In this document: in pieces, positions 25,931-34,603 of the stretch
How the letters are laid out: every line of letters starts with the position of its first letter
How positions within the stretch are numbered: the first letter of the stretch is position 1
NCBI GenBank assembly: GCA_024742765.1
Contig: JANSXT010000015.1
Location: 1-64,000, forward strand
Direction of reading: 5' to 3'
Length of the DNA stretch: 64,000 nt
Source of the DNA: Phyllobacteriaceae bacterium
GTDB taxonomy: Bacteria; Pseudomonadota; Alphaproteobacteria; Rhizobiales; Rhizobiaceae
Notes under the pieces: generated by a model
Database searches by the model: none
What the model saw: the letters and a program-made list of their open reading frames with translations, nothing else
What the model was told of the DNA's origin: nothing
Made by a program: the position numbers and the translations under genes

Positions 25931-26722
25931 CTACTGCACCGCCTTCTTGTAGATGTGCCAGGTGGCATGGCCGAGCACCGGCAGGACGACAAGAAGGCCC
26001 AGAAACACCGGGATCATCGCCGCGATCACCATCAGCGTGACGATGACGCCCCAGCCCAGCATCACAACCGGGCTCGCCACCACCGTCTTGACCGAGGTGA
26101 TCATCGCCGTGACGAAATCGACATTGCGGTCGAGCAGCATCGGGATCGACACCACCGTGACCGAAAACAGGACCAGCGCCAGCACCGCGCCCACCACATG
26201 GCCGATGGCGAGAAACAGCCAGCCCTCGGGCGTTGTGAAGATGATATCGGTGAACCGTTCCAGTGTCGAAAACGACATGCGTCCCAGGACCAGCGCGATC
26301 AGCAGCCGCACCTGATACATCCAGATCCAGAAGATGAACAGGACGACGAACGCCATGAAGGCCAGTTCGCGCTTGGACTGGAGGCGGATGACCGACAGGA
26401 TCGCGTTCCATGCCAAGGGCTCGCCCGCGGCGATGCGCCGGCTGACCTCATAGAGCCCCACCGCCGCAAACGGCGCGATCAGCGGAAAACCGATCGCCAC
26501 CGGATAGATCATCCAGGGCATGTCCCAGACGAACAGCGACTGGGCGATCAAAAGCCCGCCAATGACATAGACGCCGGAGAAGAAGAAGCCGAACAAGGGC
26601 GCCTTGAGAAAATCCGCATAGCCAGCATTGAAGGCTTCGCGAATGTCCCTGGCCGTCAGCGTGTTGACGGCCGGCATCGTACCGGCAACGCCGTTGCCGT
26701 TTTCCGTCTCGGTGGTCGACAT
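25931..26722 (-). CDS. DUF2189 domain membrane protein
   Basis: 263-residue inner-membrane protein. DIREAFNAGYADFLKAPLFG followed by about six hydrophobic segments is the DUF2189 layout. Function is unknown. The start at 26722 (MSTTETENGNG) has GGGAGG 6 bases upstream and is preferred over the in-frame ATG at 26785. Confidence 0.85.
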   Translation of the reverse strand: MSTTETENGNGVAGTMPAVNTLTARDIREAFNAGYADFLKAPLFGFFFSGVYVIGGLLIAQSLFVWDMPWMIYPVAIGFPLIAPFAAVGLYEVSRRIAAGEPLAWNAILSVIRLQSKRELAFMAFVVLFIFWIWMYQVRLLIALVLGRMSFSTLERFTDIIFTTPEGWLFLAIGHVVGAVLALVLFSVTVVSIPMLLDRNVDFVTAMITSVKTVVASPVVMLGWGVIVTLMVIAAMIPVFLGLLVVLPVLGHATWHIYKKAVQ

Positions 26723-26863
26723 GGCGTCCTCCCTGCCAGTCCGTGGATCGTAGGTCTCCCAACCGACCGACCCGGGCCCGATCATGCCCGCCCTTGCCTG
26801 CCGAAATCAAGCACAACCCGCGCCGCGCTGGCCATCACCGTCCGCGCTTGCTATCTTTGCGCC

Positions 26864-27028
26864 ATGAACGCACCCGCACCAACCCGTGCCAACAAGGTTC
26901 CATTGGCGCCGCTGGCCCTTTCCGCCGCCATCCTCGCGGCGGGACTTTTCGGCGTTTATTCGGTCTCGGACCGGGGCGCCGACCTGTTCGTCGCGCTGAT
27001 CGAAACCGGCATGGCCTGGTGCTTCTGA
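26864..27028 (+). CDS. Small single-pass membrane protein, unknown
   Basis: 54 residues. A short polar N-terminus (MNAPAPTRANKVP) leads into one hydrophobic helix (LAPLALSAAILAAGLFGVYS) and a short tail ending TGMAWCF. There is no strong ribosome-binding site. It is upstream of the SCO gene on the same strand. It is supported only by its sensible topology and spacing. Confidence 0.45.
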   Translation: MNAPAPTRANKVPLAPLALSAAILAAGLFGVYSVSDRGADLFVALIETGMAWCF

Positions 27029-27136
27029 CGCTTTCCGGCCGGGGATGACGCACCCTGCGCGCAAATGCGCAGGTGAAACCGGGCCAATGCGCGCCTAAAG
27101 ATGGCGCGGACCCTTTCTTGAAGATGGACCCGTCCG

Positions 27137-27709
27137 ATGCGCTACCTGTTCGCCGCCCTCGTCGTTGCCCTCGGCATCGCGCTGTTCGCGCTGACCTTTT
27201 CCATCGTCAACCAGCGCGAACCGGAAGCCGCCTATGGCGTGCCGTTCGCGCTTGTCGACCAGGATGGCGCGCCGATCACCGAGGCCGCGTTCCAGGGCCA
27301 GCCGACCGCGCTCTTCTTCGGCTTCACCCACTGTCCGGAAATCTGCCCGACCACGCTTTACGAACTGGATGGCTGGTTCGCGCAACTGGGCGAGGAAGGC
27401 GCCGACATCGACGCCTATTTCGTCACCATCGACCCCGAGCGCGACACGCCCGAACTCCTGGGCGACTATGTGGCCTCGGTCACCGACCGGGTGCGCGGCA
27501 TCACCGGCGATCCCGAGGCGGTCCGCGAGATGGCGCGCGGCTTTGGCGTTTACTTCAAGCGCATCGAACTGGACGATGGCGACTATACGATGGACCACAC
27601 CGCCTCCATCTTCCTGCTCGATTCGGACGGCGCCTTCCGCAAGACGATCGCCTATGGCGAAAATCCCGACACGGCGGTCGAAAAGCTGCGCGATCTGGCC
27701 GGCACCTGA
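27137..27709 (+). CDS. SCO1/SenC family copper chaperone
   Basis: 190 residues. An N-terminal membrane anchor (LFAALVVALGIALFALTFSI) precedes a periplasmic thioredoxin-like domain. The copper-binding CPEICP lies in FFGFTHCPEICPTTLYELDG, and the later conserved His is in YTMDHTASIFLLD. It delivers copper to, or keeps reduced, the CuA site of cytochrome c oxidase. No oxidase genes are adjacent. Confidence 0.93.
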   Translation: MRYLFAALVVALGIALFALTFSIVNQREPEAAYGVPFALVDQDGAPITEAAFQGQPTALFFGFTHCPEICPTTLYELDGWFAQLGEEGADIDAYFVTIDPERDTPELLGDYVASVTDRVRGITGDPEAVREMARGFGVYFKRIELDDGDYTMDHTASIFLLDSDGAFRKTIAYGENPDTAVEKLRDLAGT

Positions 27710-27816
27710 CCTTTGCACGTATACCGGCGGGAACCGGCGCGGCTTTCAAAGGTTGACGTAGGCGCACAAGCTGCCATGTGATCGTTGGGCGTCATGCGGC
27801 GCGGAAGGGACATCCG

Positions 27817-29661
27817 TTGGAATTGATCGCGATGAAGATCGCCGCCATCGGCGCGGCAGGCATTGCCGCCCAATGGCTCGCATGGCGGCTGCAATTGCCG
27901 GCCATCGTGCTGCTGCTGGCCGCCGGCTTTGCCATGGGTCCGGCCACCGGCCTGATCGATCCGGTCCGCGATTTCGGCGAAATCTACAAGCCGGCGGTCG
28001 GCCTTGCCGTGGCGATCATCCTGTTCGAGGGCGGGCTGACGCTGAATTTCCGCGAGATCAGGGAAACCTCGCAGACCGTCCGGCGCGTGATCTTCCCCGG
28101 CGGGCTGTTTGTCTGGATCGGCGCTTCGCTAGCCGCCCATTATGCCGGCGGGTTGAGTTGGCCCGCCGCCATTATCCTCGGCGCCGTTCTGGTCGTCACC
28201 GGCCCCACCGTCATCATGCCGCTCTTGCGGTCGGCCAAGCTGAAGTCCCGTCCGGGCGCAATCCTGCGCTGGGAAGCGATCATCAACGATCCGATCGGCG
28301 CGCTCTATGCGGTCGTCGCCTTCGAGGTGTTTCTGGTCTTGCAGGGTGCGACCAGCGCCGGCCAGATCGTCGTCGATATCCTCGTGGCGTTCGCCTTCGC
28401 TATCGCCGCCGGCTACGGGCTGGGGCGGGCGCTGGCCTGGGCGTTCGGACGCGGCCATGTGCCCGATTATCTCAAGGCCCCGGTCCTCTTTGCCACTGTC
28501 ATCGCCCTTTTTGCCCTGTCCAACCTGCTTCTGGAGGAGTCTGGACTACTGACGGTGACGATCATGGGCATCACGCTCGCCAATTCGAAGATCGCCTCGC
28601 TCACCGAGGTGCGCCGCTTCAAGGAGACGGTGACCATCCTTCTGGTCTCGGGCCTGTTCATCCTTTTGACAGCGGCGCTCGACTGGCCAACCATTCAGAG
28701 CCTTGACTGGGGCGCGGCCGCCTTCGTCGCTCTCCTCCTGTTCGTCGTGCGCCCGCTTGCCGTCTTCATCGCCACCATCGGTGGTCCGCTAAGCTGGCAG
28801 GAGCGGCTGCTGGTCGGCTGGATCGCGCCGCGCGGCATCGTCGCGGTCGCCGTCATCGGCCTGTTCGGCGCTTCGCTCGTCGAATTGGGCATCGAGGACG
28901 GCACCAAGATGATCGCCTTCACGTTTGCGGTCGTCGTCGCCTCGATCATCCTGCACGGCTTTTCGCTCGGCCCCCTCGCCCGCCGGCTCGGCCTGCGCTC
29001 GACCGAGGAGCCGGGCCTTCTGATCGTCGGCGGCTCACGCTGGTCGACGGCGCTTGCCGGCAAGTTGCACGACATGGATGTGCCCGTGCGCATTTCCGAT
29101 CCGAACTGGAACCATCTGAGCGAAGCGCGCTTTGCCTCGATCCCCGTCCATTACGGCGAGATCCTGTCAGAGCACGCCCACCACCATCTCGACCTGAACC
29201 GTTATGGCGCGCTTTTGGCGGCGACCGACAATGACGCCTACAACGCGCTGGTCTGCACCGATTTCGGCCCCGATATCGGCCGCAACAACATCTTCCAGAT
29301 CGGCGATCACAGCCAACGCACCGAACGCCAGGCGCTCAACTTCACGCTCGGCGGCAAGCAACTCCTGTCGCCGGGGCTTGAACTGCTTGATCTGAACCGC
29401 CGCGTCCGCGAAGGCTGGACCTTCCAGTCGACCCGGCTGACCGACGAATTCACCCATGACGATTTCGTCGAAAGCCGGTCCACCGACACTCGCGTGATCC
29501 TCTGGCGCAAGCCCGGCGGCCGGCTGGTTTTCGCCGCCTCGGCGGCCGACCAGAAACCGCAAAAGAACGATGTGATCCTGTCGTTCGCGCCGCCGCGGCC
29601 GAAAAAGGACGTTCCGGCCGCCAGCACGGCCAAGCCCGTGCCCGACCTTCCCGACGCCTGA
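27817..29661 (+). CDS. CPA1-type cation:proton antiporter with RCK-like domain
   Basis: About 614 residues. Some 12 hydrophobic segments (1-390) include the ion-path motif INDPIGALYAVVAFE, and a C-terminal nucleotide-binding RCK-like domain (about 405-560, GLLIVGGSRWSTALAGKL) follows. It exchanges Na+ or K+ for protons; specificity is unknown. The TTG at 27817 is chosen because GGAAGGGA lies 6 bases upstream. GTG at 27778 and ATG at 27832 are alternatives. Confidence 0.87.
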   Translation: MELIAMKIAAIGAAGIAAQWLAWRLQLPAIVLLLAAGFAMGPATGLIDPVRDFGEIYKPAVGLAVAIILFEGGLTLNFREIRETSQTVRRVIFPGGLFVWIGASLAAHYAGGLSWPAAIILGAVLVVTGPTVIMPLLRSAKLKSRPGAILRWEAIINDPIGALYAVVAFEVFLVLQGATSAGQIVVDILVAFAFAIAAGYGLGRALAWAFGRGHVPDYLKAPVLFATVIALFALSNLLLEESGLLTVTIMGITLANSKIASLTEVRRFKETVTILLVSGLFILLTAALDWPTIQSLDWGAAAFVALLLFVVRPLAVFIATIGGPLSWQERLLVGWIAPRGIVAVAVIGLFGASLVELGIEDGTKMIAFTFAVVVASIILHGFSLGPLARRLGLRSTEEPGLLIVGGSRWSTALAGKLHDMDVPVRISDPNWNHLSEARFASIPVHYGEILSEHAHHHLDLNRYGALLAATDNDAYNALVCTDFGPDIGRNNIFQIGDHSQRTERQALNFTLGGKQLLSPGLELLDLNRRVREGWTFQSTRLTDEFTHDDFVESRSTDTRVILWRKPGGRLVFAASAADQKPQKNDVILSFAPPRPKKDVPAASTAKPVPDLPDA

Positions 29662-29671
29662 CATCGCCGCC

Positions 29672-30544
29672 ATGAGCCAAGTCCGTGTCTACCTGACCGC
29701 CGCCAAGGCCGATGCCGATCCGATGTTTGCGGCGATCGAGGCAGCGCTTGAGGAGGAAGGCTGGCCGGTCGCCATCGCCGAAACCGGCGAGGACAGCGGC
29801 CTGTTCGAGGTGTCCGTCTATGTCGAAGCCGACCAGGCCGGGGCCGCCCGGGCGGCGATCGCCGGCTGTCTTGGCGCCGACGCGGCAACGCTCGATTTCG
29901 GCATCGAGGAACTGGGCGATATCGACTGGGTTGCCAGATCGCTCGAAGGGCTGACGGCGGTCGAGGCCGGGCGCTTCATGGTCCATGGCAGCCACCAGCG
30001 CGGGGCGGTCCGCGCCGGCACGATCGGCATCGAGATCGAAGCGGGACAGGCCTTCGGCACCGGTCATCACGGCACCACCAGCGGCTGCCTGATCGCGCTC
30101 GACCGGCTGATCGCCCGCCGCAAACCCGCCATCAGTCTCGATCTGGGCGCCGGTAGCGCGGTCCTGGCGATCGCCATCGCCAAGCTGGCGCGCATGCCGG
30201 TGCTGGCGACCGACATCGATCCCGTGGCGACCCGTGTCGCCGCCGAAAACGCGCGGCTCAACGGGGTGCATGCACTCGTCCGCTGCGAAACGGCGACCGG
30301 GTTCGGCCATCGTGCCTTTGCCGAGGCCGGTCCGTTCGACCTGATCGTCGCCAACATTCTCGCCCGGCCGTTGATGGCCATGGCGCCCGACATTGCCCGC
30401 CATCTGGCGCCCGGCGGCGATGTGGTCCTGTCGGGGATTCTCGCCGAACAGCGCTGGAAGGTGCTTGCCGCGTTCCGGCAGGTCGGCCTTCATCATCGCC
30501 GCACCATCGCGCGCGAAGGCTGGGTGACGCTGCATTTGCGGTAA
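29672..30544 (+). CDS. prmA: Ribosomal protein L11 methyltransferase
   Basis: 290 residues. SAM-dependent methylation of ribosomal protein L11. GIEIEAGQAFGTGHHGTTSG is the PrmA-specific motif, followed by LDLGAGSAVLAIAIAKL (SAM site) and DLIVANILARPLMAM (the NxxA/P catalytic-type loop). It starts 11 bp after the antiporter gene. A BrnTA module lies convergently downstream. Confidence 0.94.
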   Translation: MSQVRVYLTAAKADADPMFAAIEAALEEEGWPVAIAETGEDSGLFEVSVYVEADQAGAARAAIAGCLGADAATLDFGIEELGDIDWVARSLEGLTAVEAGRFMVHGSHQRGAVRAGTIGIEIEAGQAFGTGHHGTTSGCLIALDRLIARRKPAISLDLGAGSAVLAIAIAKLARMPVLATDIDPVATRVAAENARLNGVHALVRCETATGFGHRAFAEAGPFDLIVANILARPLMAMAPDIARHLAPGGDVVLSGILAEQRWKVLAAFRQVGLHHRRTIAREGWVTLHLR

Positions 30545-30556
30545 GCTGGTCCGTGA

Positions 30557-30826
30557 TCAGCCGTCCTCGATCGCCTTTTTCAACGCGTCATCGATCCGCG
30601 ACTGCCAACCCGCTCCCGTGGCGCGGAAATGCTCGACCACCTCCGCACTCAGCCGGATCGAGACAGGGACCTTTCTCGGCGTCTTCTGTGGCCCGCGCGT
30701 TTTCGGGAATGCACGCTTCGCCGCCTGCGGCAACGCCGATGCCGGTTTGGCGCGCCGGAAATCGGCGTCGGTCCACTCCCGCTCGGCCCAATCATCGTCA
30801 TCGGTCTTCGGATCGGTCGGCAACAT
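30557..30826 (-). CDS. brnA: BrnA-family antitoxin, module 1
   Basis: 89 residues. The polar N-terminus (WAEREWTDADFRRAKPA) and the C-terminal ribbon-helix-helix part PVSIRLSAEVVEHFRATGAGWQSRIDDAL are typical of BrnA. It overlaps the toxin gene by 29 bp. It should bind BrnT and repress the operon, perhaps through the palindrome at 31114-31125. Confidence 0.9.
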   Translation of the reverse strand: MLPTDPKTDDDDWAEREWTDADFRRAKPASALPQAAKRAFPKTRGPQKTPRKVPVSIRLSAEVVEHFRATGAGWQSRIDDALKKAIEDG

Positions 30827-31076
30827 GTCGCCTGATCTCCTTTTGGTGCGCCCGACGCAGCGTGATCACCCTGATGCGGCCATCGCGCATCGTGAACGCC
30901 AATGCATGATGAACACCATCGAGCAGGCCCCAGGCCCGATACCGCGTTTCGCCATAGTCAAAGCGCGCGTCCTCGATGAACGTCAGGATCTCAAAATCGA
31001 CGGCCCGAGCAAGCGATATGCCGTGCTTTTCGACGTTGCGACGGTCCTTGTCGGGGTCGAACTCGATCTCCACCAC
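30798..31076 (-). CDS. brnT: BrnT-family (DUF497) toxin, module 1
   Basis: 92 residues. EFDPDKDRRNVEKHGISLARA and RVITLRRAHQKE mark the BrnT ribonuclease toxin. The start is GTG (31076 or 31073). It is the first gene of the pair on the reverse strand, placed downstream of and convergent with prmA. Confidence 0.9.
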   Translation of the reverse strand: MVEIEFDPDKDRRNVEKHGISLARAVDFEILTFIEDARFDYGETRYRAWGLLDGVHHALAFTMRDGRIRVITLRRAHQKEIRRHVADRSEDR

Positions 31077-31113
31077 CCGACATTATCACACGGCCCGCGA
31101 TCGCAAAAGCAAA

Positions 31114-31125
31114 TTGTATATACAA
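31114..31125. promoter_or_regulatory. Perfect 12-bp palindrome upstream of brnT
   Basis: TTGTATATACAA is self-complementary and lies 38 bp before the brnT start, in an AT-rich stretch. A GATAAT -10-like hexamer sits between it and the gene. It is the best candidate for the BrnA operator. Confidence 0.5.
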
Positions 31126-31144
31126 AATTCATGGCGCAAACAAA

Positions 31145-31179
31145 AAGGCAGTCCCGGGACGCACCCTGCGGACTGCCTT
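31145..31179 (-). terminator. Rho-independent terminator
   Basis: AAGGCAGTCC and GGACTGCCTT form a perfect 10-bp stem around a 15-base loop. On the reverse strand it is followed by TTTGTTTG. It terminates the small gene at 31205-31390 and insulates the brnTA promoter. Confidence 0.75.
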
Positions 31180-31204
31180 GATGGACCTGTTTTTCAGACG
31201 CTGG

Positions 31205-31390
31205 TCAGAAGGGCGGCGTGAAATGCGGGCGGCGCTTGAGGGTCTCGCGGTCGTAGCCGTTCGCCTTCAGCGTGTCGTCGTCCAGCATCAAAAGCGTGCC
31301 GTTCACATAGCCGGCGACCTGGCGGGAGCGGGCCTCGATCATCGCGTCAAGCGCGTTGCGGAAAAAGCCCTTCCGGTTTGCATTGGCCAT
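31205..31390 (-). CDS. Small DUF1127-like protein
   Basis: 61 residues. RNALDAMIEARSRQVAGYVN and LDDDTLKANGYDRETLKRR resemble the short Arg-rich YjiS/DUF1127 group, some members of which bind RNA or act in phosphate and small-RNA metabolism. AAAGGAG lies 7 bases before the ATG. A near-palindrome is just upstream (31411-31425) and a terminator just downstream, so it is a stand-alone unit. Confidence 0.65.
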   Translation of the reverse strand: MANANRKGFFRNALDAMIEARSRQVAGYVNGTLLMLDDDTLKANGYDRETLKRRPHFTPPF

Positions 31391-31410
31391 GTCGTGTCTC
31401 CTTTGGAGCG

Positions 31411-31425
31411 TTGTGACAATGACAA
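31411..31425 (-). promoter_or_regulatory. Candidate shared operator, copy 1
   Basis: The reverse strand reads TTGTCATTGTCACAA, 21 bp before the small DUF1127-like gene. It matches TTGTCATCGTGACAA at 34504 in 13 of 15 positions. See the matching sites at 34504 and 48739. Confidence 0.4.
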
Positions 31426-31598
31426 GATGGGCCATGCGGGCCGGTTTCGGTAGGCCGGAAGATGCAGGACAGCCATGCATTTTTCGCATATGCGAATGAT
31501 TGATATTGCAACGCAATATTCATCTTTGGCTGCGACCGCCCCGTTGAACAAGCGACGGCGGGCGGCTAGCGTCCGCCGGCAACAGCCAAGCGGGTTTC

Positions 31599-33434
31599 AT
31601 GTTTCAGTCCTTCACCACCACCTCCGATCCCTCGACCGGACAGGCGCGCCTTGAGGCGGTGCGCGCGCGCATGGCGGCCATGGACATCGATGCTTTTCTG
31701 GTGCCGCATGCCGACGCGCACCAGAACGAATACCTGCCGCCCCATGCGGAACGGCTGGCATGGCTGACCGGATTTACCGGCTCGGCCGGCCTTGCCGTGA
31801 TCCTGCGCGAGGCGGCCCACATCTTTGTCGACGGCCGTTACACGCTGCAGGTCCGAAACCAGACCGACACGGACCATTTCACGCCGCAAAGCCTGACCGA
31901 GACGCCGCCGCATGAATGGCTGGGCAACAATCTTGAAGCGGGCACGCGGATCGGCATCGATCCGTGGCTGCACACCATCGCCGAGGTCCGTCAGTTGGAA
32001 GCCGCTTGCGGCAGGGCGGATGCGACGCTGGTGCGCTGTCCGATCAATCCGGTCGATACGGCCTGGCAGGACGCGCCGCCCCCGCCGGTGACCCCGATCC
32101 GCATCCATCCGCCCGAACGGGCAGGCCGCAGCGCCCGTGCCAAACTGCGCGATCTGGCCAGAACGGTGCGCGACAAGGGCGCATCGGCCACCGTTCTCAC
32201 CGATCCGTCGACGATCTGCTGGGCCTTCAACATTCGCGGCTCGGACATTGTGCACACCCCGCTCACCATGGCCTGGGCGATCATCCCGGCGCGTGGGCGC
32301 CCGCAACTCTTCGTCGATCCGCGCAAGCATGAGGGCAATGTCACCGCCTATCTGGAAGACCATGCGGATCTTGCCGCGCCGGACGCGTTCGAAGCGGCTC
32401 TGGCCGATCTGGGCCGCAATGCGAAGAAACCGGTCATGCTCGACACGATCTGCGCCAATGCGGCGATCGCCGGCACGATCGAGGCGGCTGGCGGCATCAC
32501 CGTCGCGGGCACCGATCCGGCGCTGATCCCCCGCGCCATCAAGAACCGGACCGAGCGCAAGGGCGCCATCGACGCCCAGCGGCGCGATGGCGCGGCCATG
32601 GTCACCTTTCTCGCCTGGCTCGATGCGCAGGACCCCGCAACGCTGGACGAGATCGCCATCGTCACGCGCCTGGAAGCGATTCGCGCCGAGACCGGCGACC
32701 GGCTCGGCATGCCGATGCGCGAGATTTCGTTCGACACGATCTGCGGCACCGGGCCGAACGGTGCCATCGTGCACTACCGCGTTGATGAAAAGAGCAATCG
32801 CAAGGTCACGCCGGGCGATCTGATCCTGATCGATTCGGGCGCGCAATATGATGACGGCACCACCGACATTACCCGCGTCGTGCCCACCGGCACGCCCACC
32901 GACACGCACCGGCGCCATTTCACGCTGGTTCTCAAGGGCATGATCGCGATCTCGCTGGCGCGTTTTCCCGAAGGCACGCGCGGCGTCGATCTGGACGTAC
33001 TGGCCCGCCGGGCGCTGTGGGCCGAGGGCCTCGACTATGGCCATGGCACGGGTCACGGCGTCGGCTCCTATCTGGGCGTGCATGAAGGCCCGCACACCAT
33101 TTCCAGACGCGGCATGACCGTGCTGAAGGCCGGCATGATCGTGTCCAACGAGCCGGGCTACTATGCCGAAGGCAGCCATGGCATCCGCATCGAGAACCTG
33201 GTCATGGTCGAGCCCGCCAGGGTGCCGAAGGGCGGCGATGTGGCAGTGCACGGCTTTACGACGCTGACGCTGTGCCCGATCGACCGTCGCCTGATCGCGC
33301 CGAAACTGCTCGAACGGTCAGAGCGGCGCTGGCTGAACCTTTATCACGCGCGCGTCCGGCGCGAACTGTCGCCATTGATCGAAGACCGGGCGGTTCTCGA
33401 TTGGCTGGAACAGGCCACCGCGCCGGTGCGCTGA
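31599..33434 (+). CDS. Aminopeptidase P family protein (M24B, three-domain form)
   Basis: 611 residues. Two creatinase-like N-terminal domains (about 1-310) are followed by the pita-bread catalytic domain. Metal ligands are visible: Asp in LILIDSGAQYDDGTTDITR (two Asp), His in GHGTGHGVGSYLGVHEGP, and Glu in IVSNEPGYYAEGSHGIRIEN (two Glu). It removes an N-terminal residue ahead of proline. The long form with a C-terminal extension (LNLYHARVRREL) matches alphaproteobacterial PepP-like enzymes. Confidence 0.92.
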   Translation: MFQSFTTTSDPSTGQARLEAVRARMAAMDIDAFLVPHADAHQNEYLPPHAERLAWLTGFTGSAGLAVILREAAHIFVDGRYTLQVRNQTDTDHFTPQSLTETPPHEWLGNNLEAGTRIGIDPWLHTIAEVRQLEAACGRADATLVRCPINPVDTAWQDAPPPPVTPIRIHPPERAGRSARAKLRDLARTVRDKGASATVLTDPSTICWAFNIRGSDIVHTPLTMAWAIIPARGRPQLFVDPRKHEGNVTAYLEDHADLAAPDAFEAALADLGRNAKKPVMLDTICANAAIAGTIEAAGGITVAGTDPALIPRAIKNRTERKGAIDAQRRDGAAMVTFLAWLDAQDPATLDEIAIVTRLEAIRAETGDRLGMPMREISFDTICGTGPNGAIVHYRVDEKSNRKVTPGDLILIDSGAQYDDGTTDITRVVPTGTPTDTHRRHFTLVLKGMIAISLARFPEGTRGVDLDVLARRALWAEGLDYGHGTGHGVGSYLGVHEGPHTISRRGMTVLKAGMIVSNEPGYYAEGSHGIRIENLVMVEPARVPKGGDVAVHGFTTLTLCPIDRRLIAPKLLERSERRWLNLYHARVRRELSPLIEDRAVLDWLEQATAPVR

Positions 33435-33439
33435 ACAGC

Positions 33440-33739
33440 TCAGATCGCTTGCCGCAGCACCCAGACCAGCGCCCAGCAAAGGCCGAGCATGGCCAGCGTC
33501 GGCAGACGCAAGGCCAGCACGATGGCCGCCGCAATCGTGATCGCTTCGGCAAGGCCGAAGAACACCGCATAGGGCGCAACGATCGCCGTCAGGACGGCGG
33601 CCGGCACCGCGTTCAGCGCCGCCTCGACACGCGGCGGGATGCGCTCGAAGCGCGACAGCACGGCGTGGCCGCCCACACGCGTCAGATAGGTCGCAACCGC
33701 GGCCCCAAGGATCACCCAGATCGTCGTCGACACCGCCAT
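33440..33739 (-). CDS. azlD: AzlD family protein (branched-chain amino acid exporter small subunit)
   Basis: 99 residues and three hydrophobic segments. The Arg-containing LTRVGGHAVLSRFERIPPRV and AVPAAVLTAIVAPYAVF match AzlD. It follows azlC with a 4-bp gap. The start at 33739 (MAVSTTIWVIL) gives the normal length. Confidence 0.87.
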   Translation of the reverse strand: MAVSTTIWVILGAAVATYLTRVGGHAVLSRFERIPPRVEAALNAVPAAVLTAIVAPYAVFFGLAEAITIAAAIVLALRLPTLAMLGLCWALVWVLRQAI

Positions 33740-33743
33740 CGCC

Positions 33744-34448
33744 TCACACCACCAGCTTGTGACCGGGCCTGACGCCGATGATGGCGGCAACCACAACGCC
33801 GGCCAGCCCGCCAAGGCTGACATGCCACGGACTGCCGACGAAATGATAGGCGGCGACCGAGGCGACCGCGCTGGCGGCGACCACCGGCAGCCAGTTGGCG
33901 CGGCCGCGAAAGCCCATCACCATGCCCAGGAAATAAAGCGGCAAGAGGAAGTCGATCGCATAGGCGGCCGGATCGTCGATCAGGCTGCCGAAGACCGCGC
34001 CGAGCCACGCTTCGGCCACCCACAGCGCATAGACCGGCAATGCAAGCCCCAGATACCAGGCAAAGGGCGTCGCAGCGCCCTTCTCCGCCTTTTGCTCGGT
34101 CGTCGCAAATTGCGGGTCGGTCATAAGCGCAAAGGCCAACGCCTTCTGCAGGCGCGAATAGGACCCGATCGTCTGGCCCATGGTCGCGGAATAAAGGACG
34201 TGGCGGAAATTCACCGCCAGGATCGAAAAGACGATGATCCATGGCGCGATGTCGGCGCCGAACAGTTCGATGCCAACCATCTGGCTGGCGCCGGCATAGA
34301 CCGTCGCGCTCATCAGCGTGGCCTCGAACGGCGTCATCCCGTTTTCTGCCGCCAGCGCGCCGAACAGCAAGCCGAACGGGGCCACCGCGATCATGATCGG
34401 CACCGCGTCGCGCACGCCGCGCCAGAAGTCAGGTTGTGACGCTGTCAT
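33744..34448 (-). CDS. azlC: AzlC family protein (branched-chain amino acid exporter large subunit)
   Basis: 234 residues. AVPIMIAVAPFGLLFGALAA, TVYAGASQMVGIELFG and the NFRHVLYSATMG segment are typical of AzlC. About six hydrophobic segments are present. It forms an exporter with AzlD, encoded directly downstream. A nested palindrome (34494-34530) lies upstream, between it and divergent dddL. Confidence 0.92.
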   Translation of the reverse strand: MTASQPDFWRGVRDAVPIMIAVAPFGLLFGALAAENGMTPFEATLMSATVYAGASQMVGIELFGADIAPWIIVFSILAVNFRHVLYSATMGQTIGSYSRLQKALAFALMTDPQFATTEQKAEKGAATPFAWYLGLALPVYALWVAEAWLGAVFGSLIDDPAAYAIDFLLPLYFLGMVMGFRGRANWLPVVAASAVASVAAYHFVGSPWHVSLGGLAGVVVAAIIGVRPGHKLVV

Positions 34449-34493
34449 GAAGATCTCCGGCCTTGGGGTTAGCGCGGCACCGGACGGTCTGTC

Positions 34494-34530
34494 ACGTCAG
34501 TTTTTGTCATCGTGACAATCATCCTGACGT
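34494..34530. promoter_or_regulatory. Nested palindrome between azlC and dddL (shared operator, copy 2)
   Basis: An inner perfect repeat TTGTCA-TCG-TGACAA (34504-34518) is enclosed by ACGTCAG (34494-34500) and CTGACGT (34524-34530). It sits 46-82 bp upstream of azlC and 74 bp or more upstream of dddL, so it could control either gene or both. TTGTCATCGTGACAATC recurs with one change at 48739. Confidence 0.55.
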
Positions 34531-34603
34531 CGCATCCACCGTCGCAATCGGCGAAGCGCAGGGCGCGCAACCACAATAGAGTCTGCCGCCAAGCGAGGCC
34601 GCC

